A stretch of DNA of 64,000 nt from Aquipseudomonas ullengensis. GTDB taxonomy: Bacteria; Pseudomonadota; Gammaproteobacteria; Pseudomonadales; Pseudomonadaceae. The stretch covers positions 422,422-486,421 of the forward strand of contig NZ_JACJUD010000002.1 of the NCBI RefSeq assembly GCF_014174475.1, read 5' to 3'. A program made the position numbers and the translations under genes. This document shows, one piece after another, positions 34,938 to 43,418 of the stretch; position 1 is the first letter of the stretch, and every line of letters starts with the position of its first letter. The notes beneath the pieces are model-generated. The model saw nothing but the letters and a program-made list of their open reading frames with translations, made no database searches and was not told the DNA's origin.

Positions 34938-35344
34938 TTCAGGAGAAAAGCAGTCCGTACAGCGGCTGGAGCCGCACGGGAGCGACAAACGGGGAGGCGC
35001 GATCTTATAAGGAAACGACGCGCTGGAGCAAATGAGCGCCCGACCCATTGATTACCAGGGGTTGCGGCCCGCCGGTCGGGGCGGGCGACGGCGTTTGCTG
35101 GGACGCGTCGGTAAAAAAGGATGGCAGCACGCTTAGCGGCGCGGGTAATCGTCTGTTTGCGGTCGCCGACAGCCGGGCGTCGGTACAAGCTCCCTGGCAT
35201 TTTCCCAAGGGTCCGTAGGAGGCGTCTGCGACGGGGGTTTTGCCCTTGAGCCGAGGCGGTGGGGTGATCACCATGGATGCGGCCTTTGACAAGGCACTCG
35301 TGCCCCGGTGGGGCCCATGGACCTCCTACTGCAATTGGATTTGT
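34938..35344. other. Intergenic region between argF and the lipoprotein gene
   Basis: It contains a GC hairpin (GCCCGCCGGTCGGGGCGGGC near 35070) and promoters for both divergent genes. An open frame from 35273 runs in phase into the lipoprotein gene but lacks a ribosome binding site and would place residues before the signal peptide. No separate gene is seen. Confidence 0.4.
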
Positions 35345-35776
35345 ATGAAAAAGATCGCTTATATCGCCGCTGCATCCACCCTGGCTCTGCTCACCGGTTG
35401 TGCCAGCCACACCATCAGCCAGCCGACCGCCGCGCTGGAAGGCGCCGTCAAAACCGACCTGAAAGCAGACGTGAAAGTCGGCGAGACCATCACCGGTCAA
35501 TCGTCCCTGAACATCCTGTTCAACGTGATCAAGTTCGGTGGCGACAGCAAGTTCGCCGACGGCGTTTCCTACGGTGCCAGCGAGAGTGGTTTCGCCCTGG
35601 GTCTGGATCCGGTTGCCGCGGTCAAATCGGCTGCTGCCTTCAACGCTGTGAATGCTTCCGGCGCCGACGTCATCGTTGCTCCGCGTTACGTCGTAGACGT
35701 TCAAGACTACTTCGTGTTCAAGAAAGTCAGCGTCAAAGTCACCGGCCAGAAAGGCACTGTGACGTCCATTCGCTAA
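35345..35776 (+). CDS. Small outer-membrane or periplasmic lipoprotein, hypothetical
   Basis: 143 residues. MKKIAYIAAASTLALLTGC is a classic lipoprotein signal peptide with lipobox LLTGC (Cys19), so the mature protein should be lipid-anchored; Ala at +2 predicts outer-membrane sorting. The mature part has GETITGQSSLNILFNVIKFG and GADVIVAPRYVVDVQDYFVF, a small beta-rich domain I cannot name. The context of the ATG is weak (only GGA upstream), which is odd for a lipoprotein gene. Confidence 0.75.
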   Translation: MKKIAYIAAASTLALLTGCASHTISQPTAALEGAVKTDLKADVKVGETITGQSSLNILFNVIKFGGDSKFADGVSYGASESGFALGLDPVAAVKSAAAFNAVNASGADVIVAPRYVVDVQDYFVFKKVSVKVTGQKGTVTSIR

Positions 35777-35954
35777 GCACCTGTGCGGACCTGCTCGCAG
35801 GTTCGCTACAGATTCGCGGTGTGATGACTGAATCGGCGGGCATGATGCTCGTCGATTCATGAAACCTAGGCCACTGGCCAAGCATTCCCCTAGCCGCCAT
35901 AGTCTTGTATCCACGACCTGACCGGTCGTCTCGAAGACTATAAGAGGCTAGGCC

Positions 35955-38063
35955 ATGACCAAGACCCTCCATCACCGTGCCTGCCATCTCTGCGAAGCCA
36001 TCTGCGGCCTGAGCATCGAGACCGAAACCCTGGCCGACGGCAGCCAGCAGATTCTTTCCATCAAGGGCGACGCCCAGGACAGCTTCAGCCGCGGCCATAT
36101 CTGCCCCAAGGCCGTGGCCCTGCAGGACATCCAGAACGACCCCGATCGCGTGCGCCAACCCATGCGCCGCACTGGCGACAGCTGGCAGGCAATCGGCTGG
36201 GATGAGGCCTTCGCACTGGTGGCCGAGCGCCTGAGCGCAATCCAGGCGGCCCACGGCAAGAACGCCGTGGCGATCTACCAGGGCAACCCCAGCGTGCACA
36301 ACTATGGGCTGATGACCCACAGCAACTACTTCCTGGGCCAGTTGAAGACGCGCAATCGCTTCTCCGCCACCTCGGTGGACCAGCTGCCCCATCACCTGAC
36401 CAGCTACCTGATGTACGGCCACGGCCTGCTGCTGCCGATCCCGGATATCGATCACACCCAGTTCATGCTGATTCTCGGCGGCAACCCGCTGGCATCCAAC
36501 GGCAGCATCATGACCGTGCCTGATGTGGAGAAACGCCTGAAAGCGCTCAAGGCGCGTGGCGGCAAGCTGGTGGTGGTCGACCCGCGGCGCAGCGAAACGG
36601 CGGGCATCGCCGACCAGCATGTGTTCGTCCGCCCGGGTAATGACGCGGCCTTGCTGCTCGGCCTGCTCAATACCTTGTTCGAGGAGGGCCTGACTCGCGT
36701 CAGCCACCTGCCGATCAATGGCCTGGATCAGGTGCGCACGGCGATTGCGGCCTTCAGTGCCGAAGCGATGAGCGAGCGTTGCGGTGTGCCGGCGGCGACC
36801 ATTCGCCAGTTGGCGCGGGACTTTGCCGCTGCCGAGTCGGCGGTCTGCTACGGGCGCATGGGGGTTTCCACCCAGGCGTTCGGCAGCCTGTGCCACTGGC
36901 TGATCCAGCTGATCAACATGGTCACCGGCAACCTCGACCAGCCTGGCGGTGCGTTGTGCACCACGCCGGCGGTGGATCTGGTGGCGACCACTTCGGGTGG
37001 GCATTTCAACGTCTGGCAGAGCCGCGTGTCCGGCCTGCCGGAGTACGGTGGCGAGTTGCCGGTGGCGGCGCTGGCCGAGGAGATGCTGACGCCGGGCGAG
37101 GGGCAGATTCGCGCCCTGGTCACCGTGGCGGGCAATCCGGTGCTGTCCACGCCCAACGGTCGCCAGCTGGAGCGCGCGCTGGACGGTCTGGAGTTCATGC
37201 TCAGCGTCGACTTCTATATCAATGAAACCACGCGCTACGCCGACCTGATCCTGCCGCCGACCGCGCCGCTGGAGCACGACCACTACGACACCACCTTCAA
37301 CGTGTTCGCCGTGCGCAACGTTACCCGCTTCAACGAGCCGGTACTGGCCAAGCCGGCGGGCGCGCTGGATGACTGGGAAATCTTCGTCGGCCTGGCCCAG
37401 GCCTTTGCGGCCAAGCAGGGCACGGAACTGAAACCGACCAAGGCGCCGCAGCAGATGATCGACATGGGCCTGCGGTTTGGCCCTTATGGCGACCAGTCCG
37501 AGTACAAGCTCAGCCTCGCCGCGCTGCGCGAACAACCCCACGGTATCGACCTGGGGCCGTTGCGGCCGAACCTGGGTGAGCGCCTGAAGACGGCCTCCAA
37601 GGCCATCGAGGCGGCGCCGGAACTGCTGGTGGCCGACCTGGCGCGTTTCGCGGCCCAGGCGTTGCCGGCGGAGGGCGAGCTGGTGCTGATCGGCCGCCGC
37701 CATGTGCGCAGCAACAACTCGTGGATGCACAACTACCATCGTCTGGTGAAGGGCAAGCCGCGTCATCAGCTGTTCATGCACCCGCAGGACATGGCCGGGC
37801 GTGGCCTCAGCGACGGCCAGCGCGTGCGCGTGCAGTCGCGCGTCGGTGCGATCGAGGTGGAAGTGGCGGCCAGCGAGGACATGATGCCCGGCGTGGTCAG
37901 CCTGCCTCACGGCTGGGGCCATGCCCGCCCCGGTGTGCAGATGGGCATCGCCAGTGCCCAGCCGGGTGCCAGCGCCAACGACCTGACCGATGAACGACAG
38001 CTCGATGCGGTGTCCGGCAATGCGGCGCTCAATGGTGTGCCGGTGCAGGTCGAGGCGGCTTAG
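35955..38063 (+). CDS. Molybdopterin-dependent oxidoreductase (formate dehydrogenase-like family)
   Basis: 702 residues. The N-terminal 4Fe-4S motif has Cys10, Cys13 and Cys17 (CHLCEAIC) plus a fourth Cys near 50 (HICPKA). The molybdopterin domain (about 55-560) includes AIYQGNPSVHNYG, LILGGNPLASNGS, VVDPRRSETAGIADQHVFVR and NETTRYADLILPPTAPLEHD. The C-terminal dinucleotide-binding domain (about 585-700) has MHPQDMAGRGLSDGQRVRVQ and VVSLPHGWGH. No twin-arginine signal is present, so it is cytoplasmic. No electron-transfer partner lies beside it. The substrate is unknown, and I could not identify a Cys or SeCys metal ligand. Confidence 0.85.
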   Translation: MTKTLHHRACHLCEAICGLSIETETLADGSQQILSIKGDAQDSFSRGHICPKAVALQDIQNDPDRVRQPMRRTGDSWQAIGWDEAFALVAERLSAIQAAHGKNAVAIYQGNPSVHNYGLMTHSNYFLGQLKTRNRFSATSVDQLPHHLTSYLMYGHGLLLPIPDIDHTQFMLILGGNPLASNGSIMTVPDVEKRLKALKARGGKLVVVDPRRSETAGIADQHVFVRPGNDAALLLGLLNTLFEEGLTRVSHLPINGLDQVRTAIAAFSAEAMSERCGVPAATIRQLARDFAAAESAVCYGRMGVSTQAFGSLCHWLIQLINMVTGNLDQPGGALCTTPAVDLVATTSGGHFNVWQSRVSGLPEYGGELPVAALAEEMLTPGEGQIRALVTVAGNPVLSTPNGRQLERALDGLEFMLSVDFYINETTRYADLILPPTAPLEHDHYDTTFNVFAVRNVTRFNEPVLAKPAGALDDWEIFVGLAQAFAAKQGTELKPTKAPQQMIDMGLRFGPYGDQSEYKLSLAALREQPHGIDLGPLRPNLGERLKTASKAIEAAPELLVADLARFAAQALPAEGELVLIGRRHVRSNNSWMHNYHRLVKGKPRHQLFMHPQDMAGRGLSDGQRVRVQSRVGAIEVEVAASEDMMPGVVSLPHGWGHARPGVQMGIASAQPGASANDLTDERQLDAVSGNAALNGVPVQVEAA

Positions 38064-38084
38064 TCAGGTACAGTTGCTGCCGGG

Positions 38085-38843
38085 TCAGAGATGTACGCCG
38101 TAGGCGGCGTATATCTTCTCGATGGTGCCTTGCTGCTTGAGCTGCACGATCGCCGCGTCCAGCTTGTTCAGCCAGGCCGCATGGGCCGGGTGGACGCGCA
38201 TGCTCACGTCGTATGAGCTGATCACATCGCCGATCTCCAGCTGGCGGTACTCCGGCACTTCGCGCCGGTGGTACTGGGCGATGGCCTTGTTGACGATGAT
38301 CTGGTCGAAGCGCGACTTGGCCAGCATGCTCAGCAGTTGCTGTTCATTCAGGCCGTTGCGTCGATCGAGCTGCCCGGAAGCGACCAGTGTCGCCAGCTCG
38401 GGGTAGGCATAGCCGCGCACCATACCCACCGACTTGCCGCGTAAATCCTCGGGTTGCTTCACCGCAAAGGCCTTGTGTGGCGCGAAGACCAGCACATCGA
38501 CCACCTTGCCGAAGGGCACCGAGAACACGCCCGGCGTCGATTGGTCCCGCACCCAGCCGGGGTAGACGCCCGGCTCAATGTCGAGCTTGCCTTCATTGAA
38601 CAGCAGGCCAATTCGCGGATAGGGGTAGTACTGCACGTTGAAGTGGTCGCCGGTGAGTGTGGCCAGCGCATCGAAAATATCCTGGTAGATACCCCGCCGG
38701 CCGTCCTCGATCATCATCGGCGGGTAGTCGTAAAAGCCCACTTCGAAGGTGTCGGCGTGAGCGCTGTGCATGAACCAACAGAGGCACAGCGCACCTAGCG
38801 TTTTGAGCAGCCCCTTCACCGTATTACCCTCGATTCTCGTCAT
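38085..38843 (-). CDS. Periplasmic SBP_bac_3-type substrate-binding protein, solitary
   Basis: 252 residues. A signal peptide (about 1-30, ending MHSAHA-DTF) precedes a family-3 binding fold: FEVGFYDYPPMMIEDGRRGI, YQDIFDALATLTGDHFNVQY, LRGKSVGMVRGYAYPELATL and FDQIIVNKAIAQYHRREVPE. It resembles the other three solitary binding proteins in this window in layout (YDYPP motif, no permease). It is convergent with the molybdopterin enzyme gene. The ATG at 38843 follows AAGG closely. Confidence 0.8.
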   Translation of the reverse strand: MTRIEGNTVKGLLKTLGALCLCWFMHSAHADTFEVGFYDYPPMMIEDGRRGIYQDIFDALATLTGDHFNVQYYPYPRIGLLFNEGKLDIEPGVYPGWVRDQSTPGVFSVPFGKVVDVLVFAPHKAFAVKQPEDLRGKSVGMVRGYAYPELATLVASGQLDRRNGLNEQQLLSMLAKSRFDQIIVNKAIAQYHRREVPEYRQLEIGDVISSYDVSMRVHPAHAAWLNKLDAAIVQLKQQGTIEKIYAAYGVHL

Positions 38844-39047
38844 CGCCTTGTTCCAGCATAGTTGCCTGATTGCCAATCTCTGCGAAGAGCGTGTGCGAAG
38901 AGAGTGCCTGGATGATGGCTGTGCACTACATGGCTGTGCACTGCGTCGGAGTCCCTGTGCCATCCCCGAGCCAGCTGCTGGGTTTTTCGGTTACAATCGC
39001 GGCATCCCGCCCGGCGCTGGTCCGGGGACGTTCAGATGAGGTGAGTC

Positions 39048-39377
39048 GTGGATATTATCGATACCATCAAAGATCAAATCGCCAACAACACTATCCTGCT
39101 GTACATGAAAGGCTCGCCGAACGCCCCTCAGTGTGGTTTTTCGTCGAAAGCCGCACAGGTAGTCATGGCCTGTGGCGAGAAGTTCGCCTACGTGGACATC
39201 CTGCAGAACCCGGAAATCCGCGCCAACCTGCCGAAATACGCCAACTGGCCGACCTTCCCGCAACTGTGGGTCGGTGGTGAGCTGGTCGGCGGTAGCGACA
39301 TCATGACCGAGATGTTCGAGAAGGGTGAGCTGCAGACCCTGATCAAGGAAGCCGCACAAAAGGCCAGCGCTGAGTAA
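39048..39377 (+). CDS. grxD: Monothiol glutaredoxin (Grx4/GrxD type)
   Basis: 109 residues with the monothiol active site CGFS at 29-32, preceded by MKGSPNAPQ, then WPTFPQLWVGGELVGGSDIM for glutathione binding. CGFS glutaredoxins carry 2Fe-2S clusters for delivery to apoproteins and take part in iron homeostasis. It starts with GTG (39048) after GAGGTGA. A strong bidirectional terminator separates it from the bacterioferritin gene, so two iron-related genes are convergent. Confidence 0.95.
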   Translation: MDIIDTIKDQIANNTILLYMKGSPNAPQCGFSSKAAQVVMACGEKFAYVDILQNPEIRANLPKYANWPTFPQLWVGGELVGGSDIMTEMFEKGELQTLIKEAAQKASAE

Positions 39378-39392
39378 TTTCAGCCTGGAATG

Positions 39393-39422
39393 AAAAAGCC
39401 CCGCATTGCGGGGCTTTTTTTT
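39393..39422. terminator. Bidirectional Rho-independent terminator (grxD / bfr)
   Basis: AAAAAGCCCCGC, ATT and GCGGGGCTTTTTTTT form a strong hairpin with A and T runs on both sides, between the convergent glutaredoxin and bacterioferritin genes. Confidence 0.93.
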
Positions 39423-39433
39423 GGGCGCTGGAT

Positions 39434-39904
39434 TTACTCTTCCATCTGCGATTGCAGGTAGTTCTCCAGGCCGACTTTGTCGATCAGGCCGATCTGGGTT
39501 TCCAGCCAGTCGATGTGCTCTTCCTCGGATTCGAGGATTTCTTCCAGCAGTTCGCGGGTGCCGTAGTCACCGACGCTCTCGCAGTAGGCGATGGCGGTTT
39601 TCAGGTCGGGAACGGCTTGTTGCTCGAGTTTCAGGTCGCTGCCGAGCATTTCCTTGGTGTTCTCGCCGATCATCAGCTTGCCCAGGTCCTGCAGGTTGGG
39701 CAGGCCCTCGAGGAAGAGGATGCGCTTGATCAGCTTGTCCGCGTGTTTCATCTCGTCGATGGACTCGTGGTACTCGTGCTCGCCGAGTTTTTTCAGGCCC
39801 CAGTCTTCGTACATGCGCGCATGCAGGAAGTATTGGTTGATCGCCACCAGCTCATTGCCGAGGATTTTGTTCAGGTGTTGGATGACTTTCTTGTCGCCTT
39901 TCAT
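39434..39904 (-). CDS. bfrB: Bacterioferritin (haem-binding type)
   Basis: 156 residues. Ferroxidase ligands Glu18, Glu51 and His54 and the haem-ligand Met52 (in [14 protein letters not shown]) are present, followed by [20 protein letters not shown] with the remaining ligands. It closely matches the P. aeruginosa BfrB sequence as I remember it. Twenty-four subunits form the iron-storage shell. No bfd (bacterioferritin-associated ferredoxin) gene is adjacent. The promoter region is strikingly AT-rich. Confidence 0.93.
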   Translation of the reverse strand: MKGDKKVIQHLNKILGNELVAINQYFLHARMYEDWGLKKLGEHEYHESIDEMKHADKLIKRILFLEGLPNLQDLGKLMIGENTKEMLGSDLKLEQQAVPDLKTAIAYCESVGDYGTRELLEEILESEEEHIDWLETQIGLIDKVGLENYLQSQMEE

Positions 39905-40204
39905 GATTGGCCTCGTCGGAGCAGGTGTCAGTAGCTGCGTAGTTTGCGCTGCAAGTTATATATCGTCAAATATAAACTATTGAATTATATATAAAAATTA
40001 ATATAAATAAGAATGTTTTTGTTCTGCATCTAGTTAGTAAGTTATTGAATTTATGGCATAAGTGCCATGCGGGTTGAACAGCGCCCCGTGCAACTTGCCG
40101 CGCTGCAGTTGTGCGAACTAAATAGCGGTAAGCGGGAATGCATCTTATTGCCCTGAGGCAATGTCCCAGTAGCGTCGAATGAGAGTCCTGCGAGGCGTGT
40201 ATCC
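39905..40204. other. AT-rich intergenic region upstream of bfrB
   Basis: From about 39955 to 40065 the sequence is over 70% A+T by eye (runs such as ATTATATATAAAAATTAATA), in sharp contrast to the rest of the window. No gene is seen. It probably contains the bfrB promoter and may attract H-NS-like (MvaT) silencing. I found no convincing Fur box. Confidence 0.45.
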
Positions 40205-40585
40205 ATGATCTGGCGGTTGGCGGCGGATGCCGTGGTGCTGGTGCACCTGCTGTTCATTGTTTTCGTGTTGTTCGGTGGCCTGCTGGTGCTGCGTTGGCGC
40301 TGGCTGGCCCTGTTGCATCTACCCGCTGCAGCCTGGGGCGTGGCGGTGGAGTTGCTGCACCTGTACTGCCCGCTGACGCCGCTGGAAAACCAGCTGCGCC
40401 AAGCCGCTGGGGAGGGTGGTTACAGCGGCGGCTTCGTCGAGCATTACCTGATCCCGCTGATCTACCCGGCCGGGCTCACGGCGCAGACCCAGCTGTGGCT
40501 GGGCGGCGTGGTGCTGCTGGTCAATCTGGCCATCTACGGGCGCCTGCTTCGGCAATTGCTGTTCCAGCGAGCCAGGGTGCTATAG
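40205..40585 (+). CDS. DUF2784 family membrane protein
   Basis: 126 residues with about three membrane helices (near 5-27, 33-50 and 95-118). MIWRLAADAVVLVHLLFIVF, HLPAAAWGVAVELLHLYCPL then TPLEN, and GGFVEHYLIPLIYP are typical of DUF2784, small inner-membrane proteins of unknown role. The ATG at 40205 has only a weak upstream site. It is monocistronic. Confidence 0.85.
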   Translation: MIWRLAADAVVLVHLLFIVFVLFGGLLVLRWRWLALLHLPAAAWGVAVELLHLYCPLTPLENQLRQAAGEGGYSGGFVEHYLIPLIYPAGLTAQTQLWLGGVVLLVNLAIYGRLLRQLLFQRARVL

Positions 40586-40708
40586 CGAAGTGCTCTAACA
40601 CGGCCGTTACACAGGCCTAGCGTTAGTTGCAGCAAGACCCGTTTTGCACTTGCCGTATGAGTGATGGGCGCACCTCGAACCCGTCTCCATCCGGCAAGGA
40701 GCTCCGCG

Positions 40709-41530
40709 ATGCCCACGTCGATCATTCTCCTGCTCCTGGCGGCCGGCATTCTGCTGGTCGCCGGCTCGCTGCTGCTGCGGGTGTTCTCCGACGGCAAGTA
40801 CGAAATCAAGACCATCGACCTGGTGTTCCTGGTCATCCCGCTGCTGGTGGTGGCGCTGGCTACCGGCAAGCTCAAGGGCATCGACATGTTTGGGGTCAAG
40901 GCAGACCTCAGCGAGCTGCTGGCCGATGCGGCCAAGGGCAAGATCAAAGAGCAGGTGGCGCCGGCCCAACAACTCACCGTGCAGGACGCGGTGCAGATGG
41001 TGCAGATGGCCGGCAAGGGCGGCATGCAGGAGTTGCATGTGCTGATCGAGCGCAAGATCGAGGCGCTGGAACTGCGCCTCGGTCGTGGCGGCTATTACGC
41101 CCCGGCGATCCGTACCTATTTCGAGGCCCTGTCCGGCAGTTCCTACCTGCGCGTGGTGGTGGTCAACCAGCCGGACGGCAAGCTGTTCGGCATGTTCAAC
41201 GCAGCCAACCTGATCAGCTATCTGCGTGTGGCCGGAGACAGCGGCTATGACCAGTTCCAGCAGCTGCTTAACAGCCGCGATGCCGCCAGTTGGGCCGAGC
41301 TGAGCAAACTCCCCGGTTTCGTCGGCGTGGCTTCGGCGGTGCGCACCAGTACCTCGCGGCGCGATGCCTTGCAGCGCATGGAAGACCTGCGCACCGACGT
41401 GCTGCCGGTGACCAATGCCGAGAACTATTTCATGGGCACGGTGGAGCGCAGCAAGCTGACCGCCAGCCTGATCCTGGCCGCCACCCAGAACCTGGACGGT
41501 CAAGCCAAGCCAAAGGAGGAGCCACGATGA
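40709..41530 (+). CDS. Membrane-anchored protein coupled to an N-acetylmuramidase gene
   Basis: 273 residues. Two N-terminal membrane helices (about 3-22 and 36-54) are followed by a soluble region: a coiled stretch (KGKIKEQVAPAQQLTVQDAV), then a compact domain (about 120-255) with YYAPAIRTYFEALSGSSYLR, VVVNQPDGKLFGMFNAANLI and LRTDVLPVTNAENYFMGTVE, which looks like a regulatory or CBS-like fold but cannot be assigned. The ATG at 40709 has AAGGAG. Its TGA stop overlaps the ATG of the muramidase gene by 4 nt, so the two are translationally coupled and probably act together. Confidence 0.75.
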   Translation: MPTSIILLLLAAGILLVAGSLLLRVFSDGKYEIKTIDLVFLVIPLLVVALATGKLKGIDMFGVKADLSELLADAAKGKIKEQVAPAQQLTVQDAVQMVQMAGKGGMQELHVLIERKIEALELRLGRGGYYAPAIRTYFEALSGSSYLRVVVVNQPDGKLFGMFNAANLISYLRVAGDSGYDQFQQLLNSRDAASWAELSKLPGFVGVASAVRTSTSRRDALQRMEDLRTDVLPVTNAENYFMGTVERSKLTASLILAATQNLDGQAKPKEEPR

Positions 41531-42333
41531 ACTTCACGGACAAGGCCTTGCCGCTGACCCGCACCGGGCTGGCTGACGCACTGGCGCGCCTGGAGCTGGG
41601 CAGCGGCCAGGCGGCGGCACTCTGGGCGGTATTCGAGGTGGAAACCGCCGGGGTGACCCAGGGTTTCGGCTTTCGCGCCGATCGCCGGCCGCAGATCCTC
41701 TTCGAGCGGCATATCTTCCGCAAGCAGACCCAGGGCCGCTTTGATGCCGAAGCCGATGTGTCCGGGCCACAAGGCGGTTACGGCGGCCTGGCGGGCCAAT
41801 ACGCCAAGCTGGAGAAGGCTGTCGCGCTCTGCGAAAAGGCCAAGCTCGGCGCCGAGGCTGCGCTCTGTTCTGCATCCTGGGGGCTGGGCCAGGTGATGGG
41901 CTTCAATCACCAGAGTGCCGGCTTCGCCACGGCCACGGCGATGGTCAATGCGATGGTCAAGGGCGAGGACGCGCAATTGGCCGGCATGGTCGGCTTCCTC
42001 ATCGACAACGGGCTGGATCGCCAGCTGCGCGCGCAGAACTGGGAAGCCTTCGCCCGTCGCTACAACGGCCCGGCCTACGCCAAGAACCACTACCACCTCA
42101 AGCTGGAGGCTCAGTACGCGCGCTTCTCCACCGGCTCGATGCCGAATATCGAAGTGCGTACCGCCCAGGCCGGTTTGCTGGTGCTGGGCTTCTCGCCGGG
42201 CAAGATCGATGGCGTGATGGGTGCCCGTACGCGCTCGGGTATCGCCAGTTTCCAGCTGGCCCATGGCCTGCCCAATAGCGGCGAGCTGGATGCGCAAAGC
42301 TACGACAAGTTGCTGGCGGCGGCGTTTACCTGA
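41527..42333 (+). CDS. N-acetylmuramidase domain protein with C-terminal peptidoglycan-binding domain
   Basis: 268 residues. The N-terminal domain (about 12-195) matches the DUF3380/N-acetylmuramidase family: ALWAVFEVETAGVTQGFGFR (with Glu39 the likely catalytic acid), PQILFERHIFRKQTQGRFDA, ASWGLGQVMGFNHQSAGF and FARRYNGPAYAKNHYHLKLE. Residues about 205-268 are a PG_binding_1 domain (AGLLVLGFSPGKIDGVMGAR). Such enzymes cleave the MurNAc-GlcNAc bond in phage endolysins and some effectors. It has no signal peptide, so export would need another route. It overlaps the upstream membrane protein gene (ATGA). No phage genes surround it. Confidence 0.88.
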   Translation: MNFTDKALPLTRTGLADALARLELGSGQAAALWAVFEVETAGVTQGFGFRADRRPQILFERHIFRKQTQGRFDAEADVSGPQGGYGGLAGQYAKLEKAVALCEKAKLGAEAALCSASWGLGQVMGFNHQSAGFATATAMVNAMVKGEDAQLAGMVGFLIDNGLDRQLRAQNWEAFARRYNGPAYAKNHYHLKLEAQYARFSTGSMPNIEVRTAQAGLLVLGFSPGKIDGVMGARTRSGIASFQLAHGLPNSGELDAQSYDKLLAAAFT

Positions 42334-42494
42334 CGGGTGTTGTGCCGTGTTGGCAAGCACGGCGCTGGGTCAGGGCTGTAGCGGATTCTGCGGCCGCTGT
42401 TGTGGATCGTCATTCAGCACTCTAATGCTGCGCCGCGACGGGGTATGCCTTGGCTACACTCGCGCTACCTCACCACAAGAACAAGGCAAGCAGT

Positions 42495-43298
42495 ATGCAA
42501 AATCGGATGATGATCACCGGCGCCGGTTCCGGTCTGGGACGTGAATTTGCCCTGCGTTGGGCGCGTGAAGGCTGGCGGCTGGCGCTGTGCGACGTCAACG
42601 AACAAGGCCTGGCGGAAACCCTCAAACTGGTCCGTGAGGCCGGCGGTGACGGTTTTACCCTGCGCTGTGACGTGCGCGACTACAGCCAGCTCACCGCCGT
42701 AGCCCAGGCCTGCGAGGAGCGCTTCGGCGGCCTCGATGTGCTGGTCAACAACGCCGGTGTGGCGGCCGGTGGCTTCTTCAGCGAGCTGACCCTGGAAGAC
42801 TGGGACTGGCAGCTGTCGATCAACCTGATGGGTGTGATCAAGGGCTGCAAGGCGTTCCTGCCGCTGTTGCTGGAAAGCAAAGGCAAGATCATCAACATCG
42901 CCTCCATGGCCGCGCTGATGCAGGGCCCGGCGATGAGCAACTACAACGTGGCCAAGGCTGGCGTGGTATCGCTCTCGGAAAGCCTGTTGATCGAACTCAA
43001 GGGCAGTGGCGTGGACGTACACGTAGTTTGCCCATCGTTCTTCCAGACCAACCTGCTGGACTCCTTCCGTGGCCCGACTCCGGCCATGAAGCAGCAAGTC
43101 GGCAAGTTGCTGGAGAACAGCCCGATCAGCGCCCAGGACATCGCCGGCTATGTCTACGACGAAGTAGCCAAGGGCGCGTTCATGATCCTGCCGCACGAAG
43201 AAGGGCGCATGGCCTGGAAGATCAAGCAGCAGAATCCGCAGGTGATCTACGACCAGATGGCGCAGATGTCCGACAAGATGCGCAGCAAGATGGTTTAA
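42495..43298 (+). CDS. Short-chain dehydrogenase/reductase
   Basis: 267 residues of classical SDR type. Cofactor motif TGAGSGLG at 8-15, VNNAGVAAGG, INIASMAALMQGPAMSNYNV then AKAG with the catalytic Ser-Tyr-Lys set. The C-terminal extension (DIAGYVYDEVAKGAFMILPH) fits the 260-270-residue SDRs often called oxidoreductases in Pseudomonas. The substrate is unknown. It is monocistronic, ending at a strong terminator. Confidence 0.9.
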   Translation: MQNRMMITGAGSGLGREFALRWAREGWRLALCDVNEQGLAETLKLVREAGGDGFTLRCDVRDYSQLTAVAQACEERFGGLDVLVNNAGVAAGGFFSELTLEDWDWQLSINLMGVIKGCKAFLPLLLESKGKIINIASMAALMQGPAMSNYNVAKAGVVSLSESLLIELKGSGVDVHVVCPSFFQTNLLDSFRGPTPAMKQQVGKLLENSPISAQDIAGYVYDEVAKGAFMILPHEEGRMAWKIKQQNPQVIYDQMAQMSDKMRSKMV

Positions 43299-43317
43299 AC
43301 CACGGCTTGCGGGTACG

Positions 43318-43346
43318 AAAAAGGGCGGCCAATGGCCGCCCTTTTT
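43318..43346. terminator. Rho-independent terminator after the SDR gene
   Basis: AAAAAGGGCGGCC, AAT and GGCCGCCCTTTTT form a perfect 13-bp hairpin stem including the A and T runs, shared by the SDR and the convergent rapA gene. Confidence 0.93.
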
Positions 43347-43361
43347 ATTTGCTTGCTAATC

Positions 43362-43413
43362 CGTAGGGCGGGTGCAACCCGCGCCACTGGCAACGCGGGT
43401 TGCACCCGCCCTA
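43362..43413. repeat. GTAGGGCGGGTGCAACCCGC palindromic pair
   Basis: GTAGGGCGGGTGCAACCCGC and GCGGGTTGCACCCGCCCTAC are perfect complements across a 12-nt centre, located just downstream of rapA. Confidence 0.9.
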
Positions 43414-43418
43414 CAAGG

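Noticed and set aside
35739..37922. A 727-codon minus-strand frame opposite the molybdopterin enzyme
   Set aside because: It is a His/Arg/Ala-rich shadow. The plus-strand frame carries the iron-sulfur and cofactor motifs.
39955..40065. Fur box upstream of bfrB
   Set aside because: The AT-rich stretch contains partial matches only; none reaches a convincing 19-bp inverted repeat.
41527..42333. The muramidase as evidence of a prophage
   Set aside because: No integrase, capsid, tail, holin or att-like repeats flank it, and the neighbours are chromosomal genes of normal composition.
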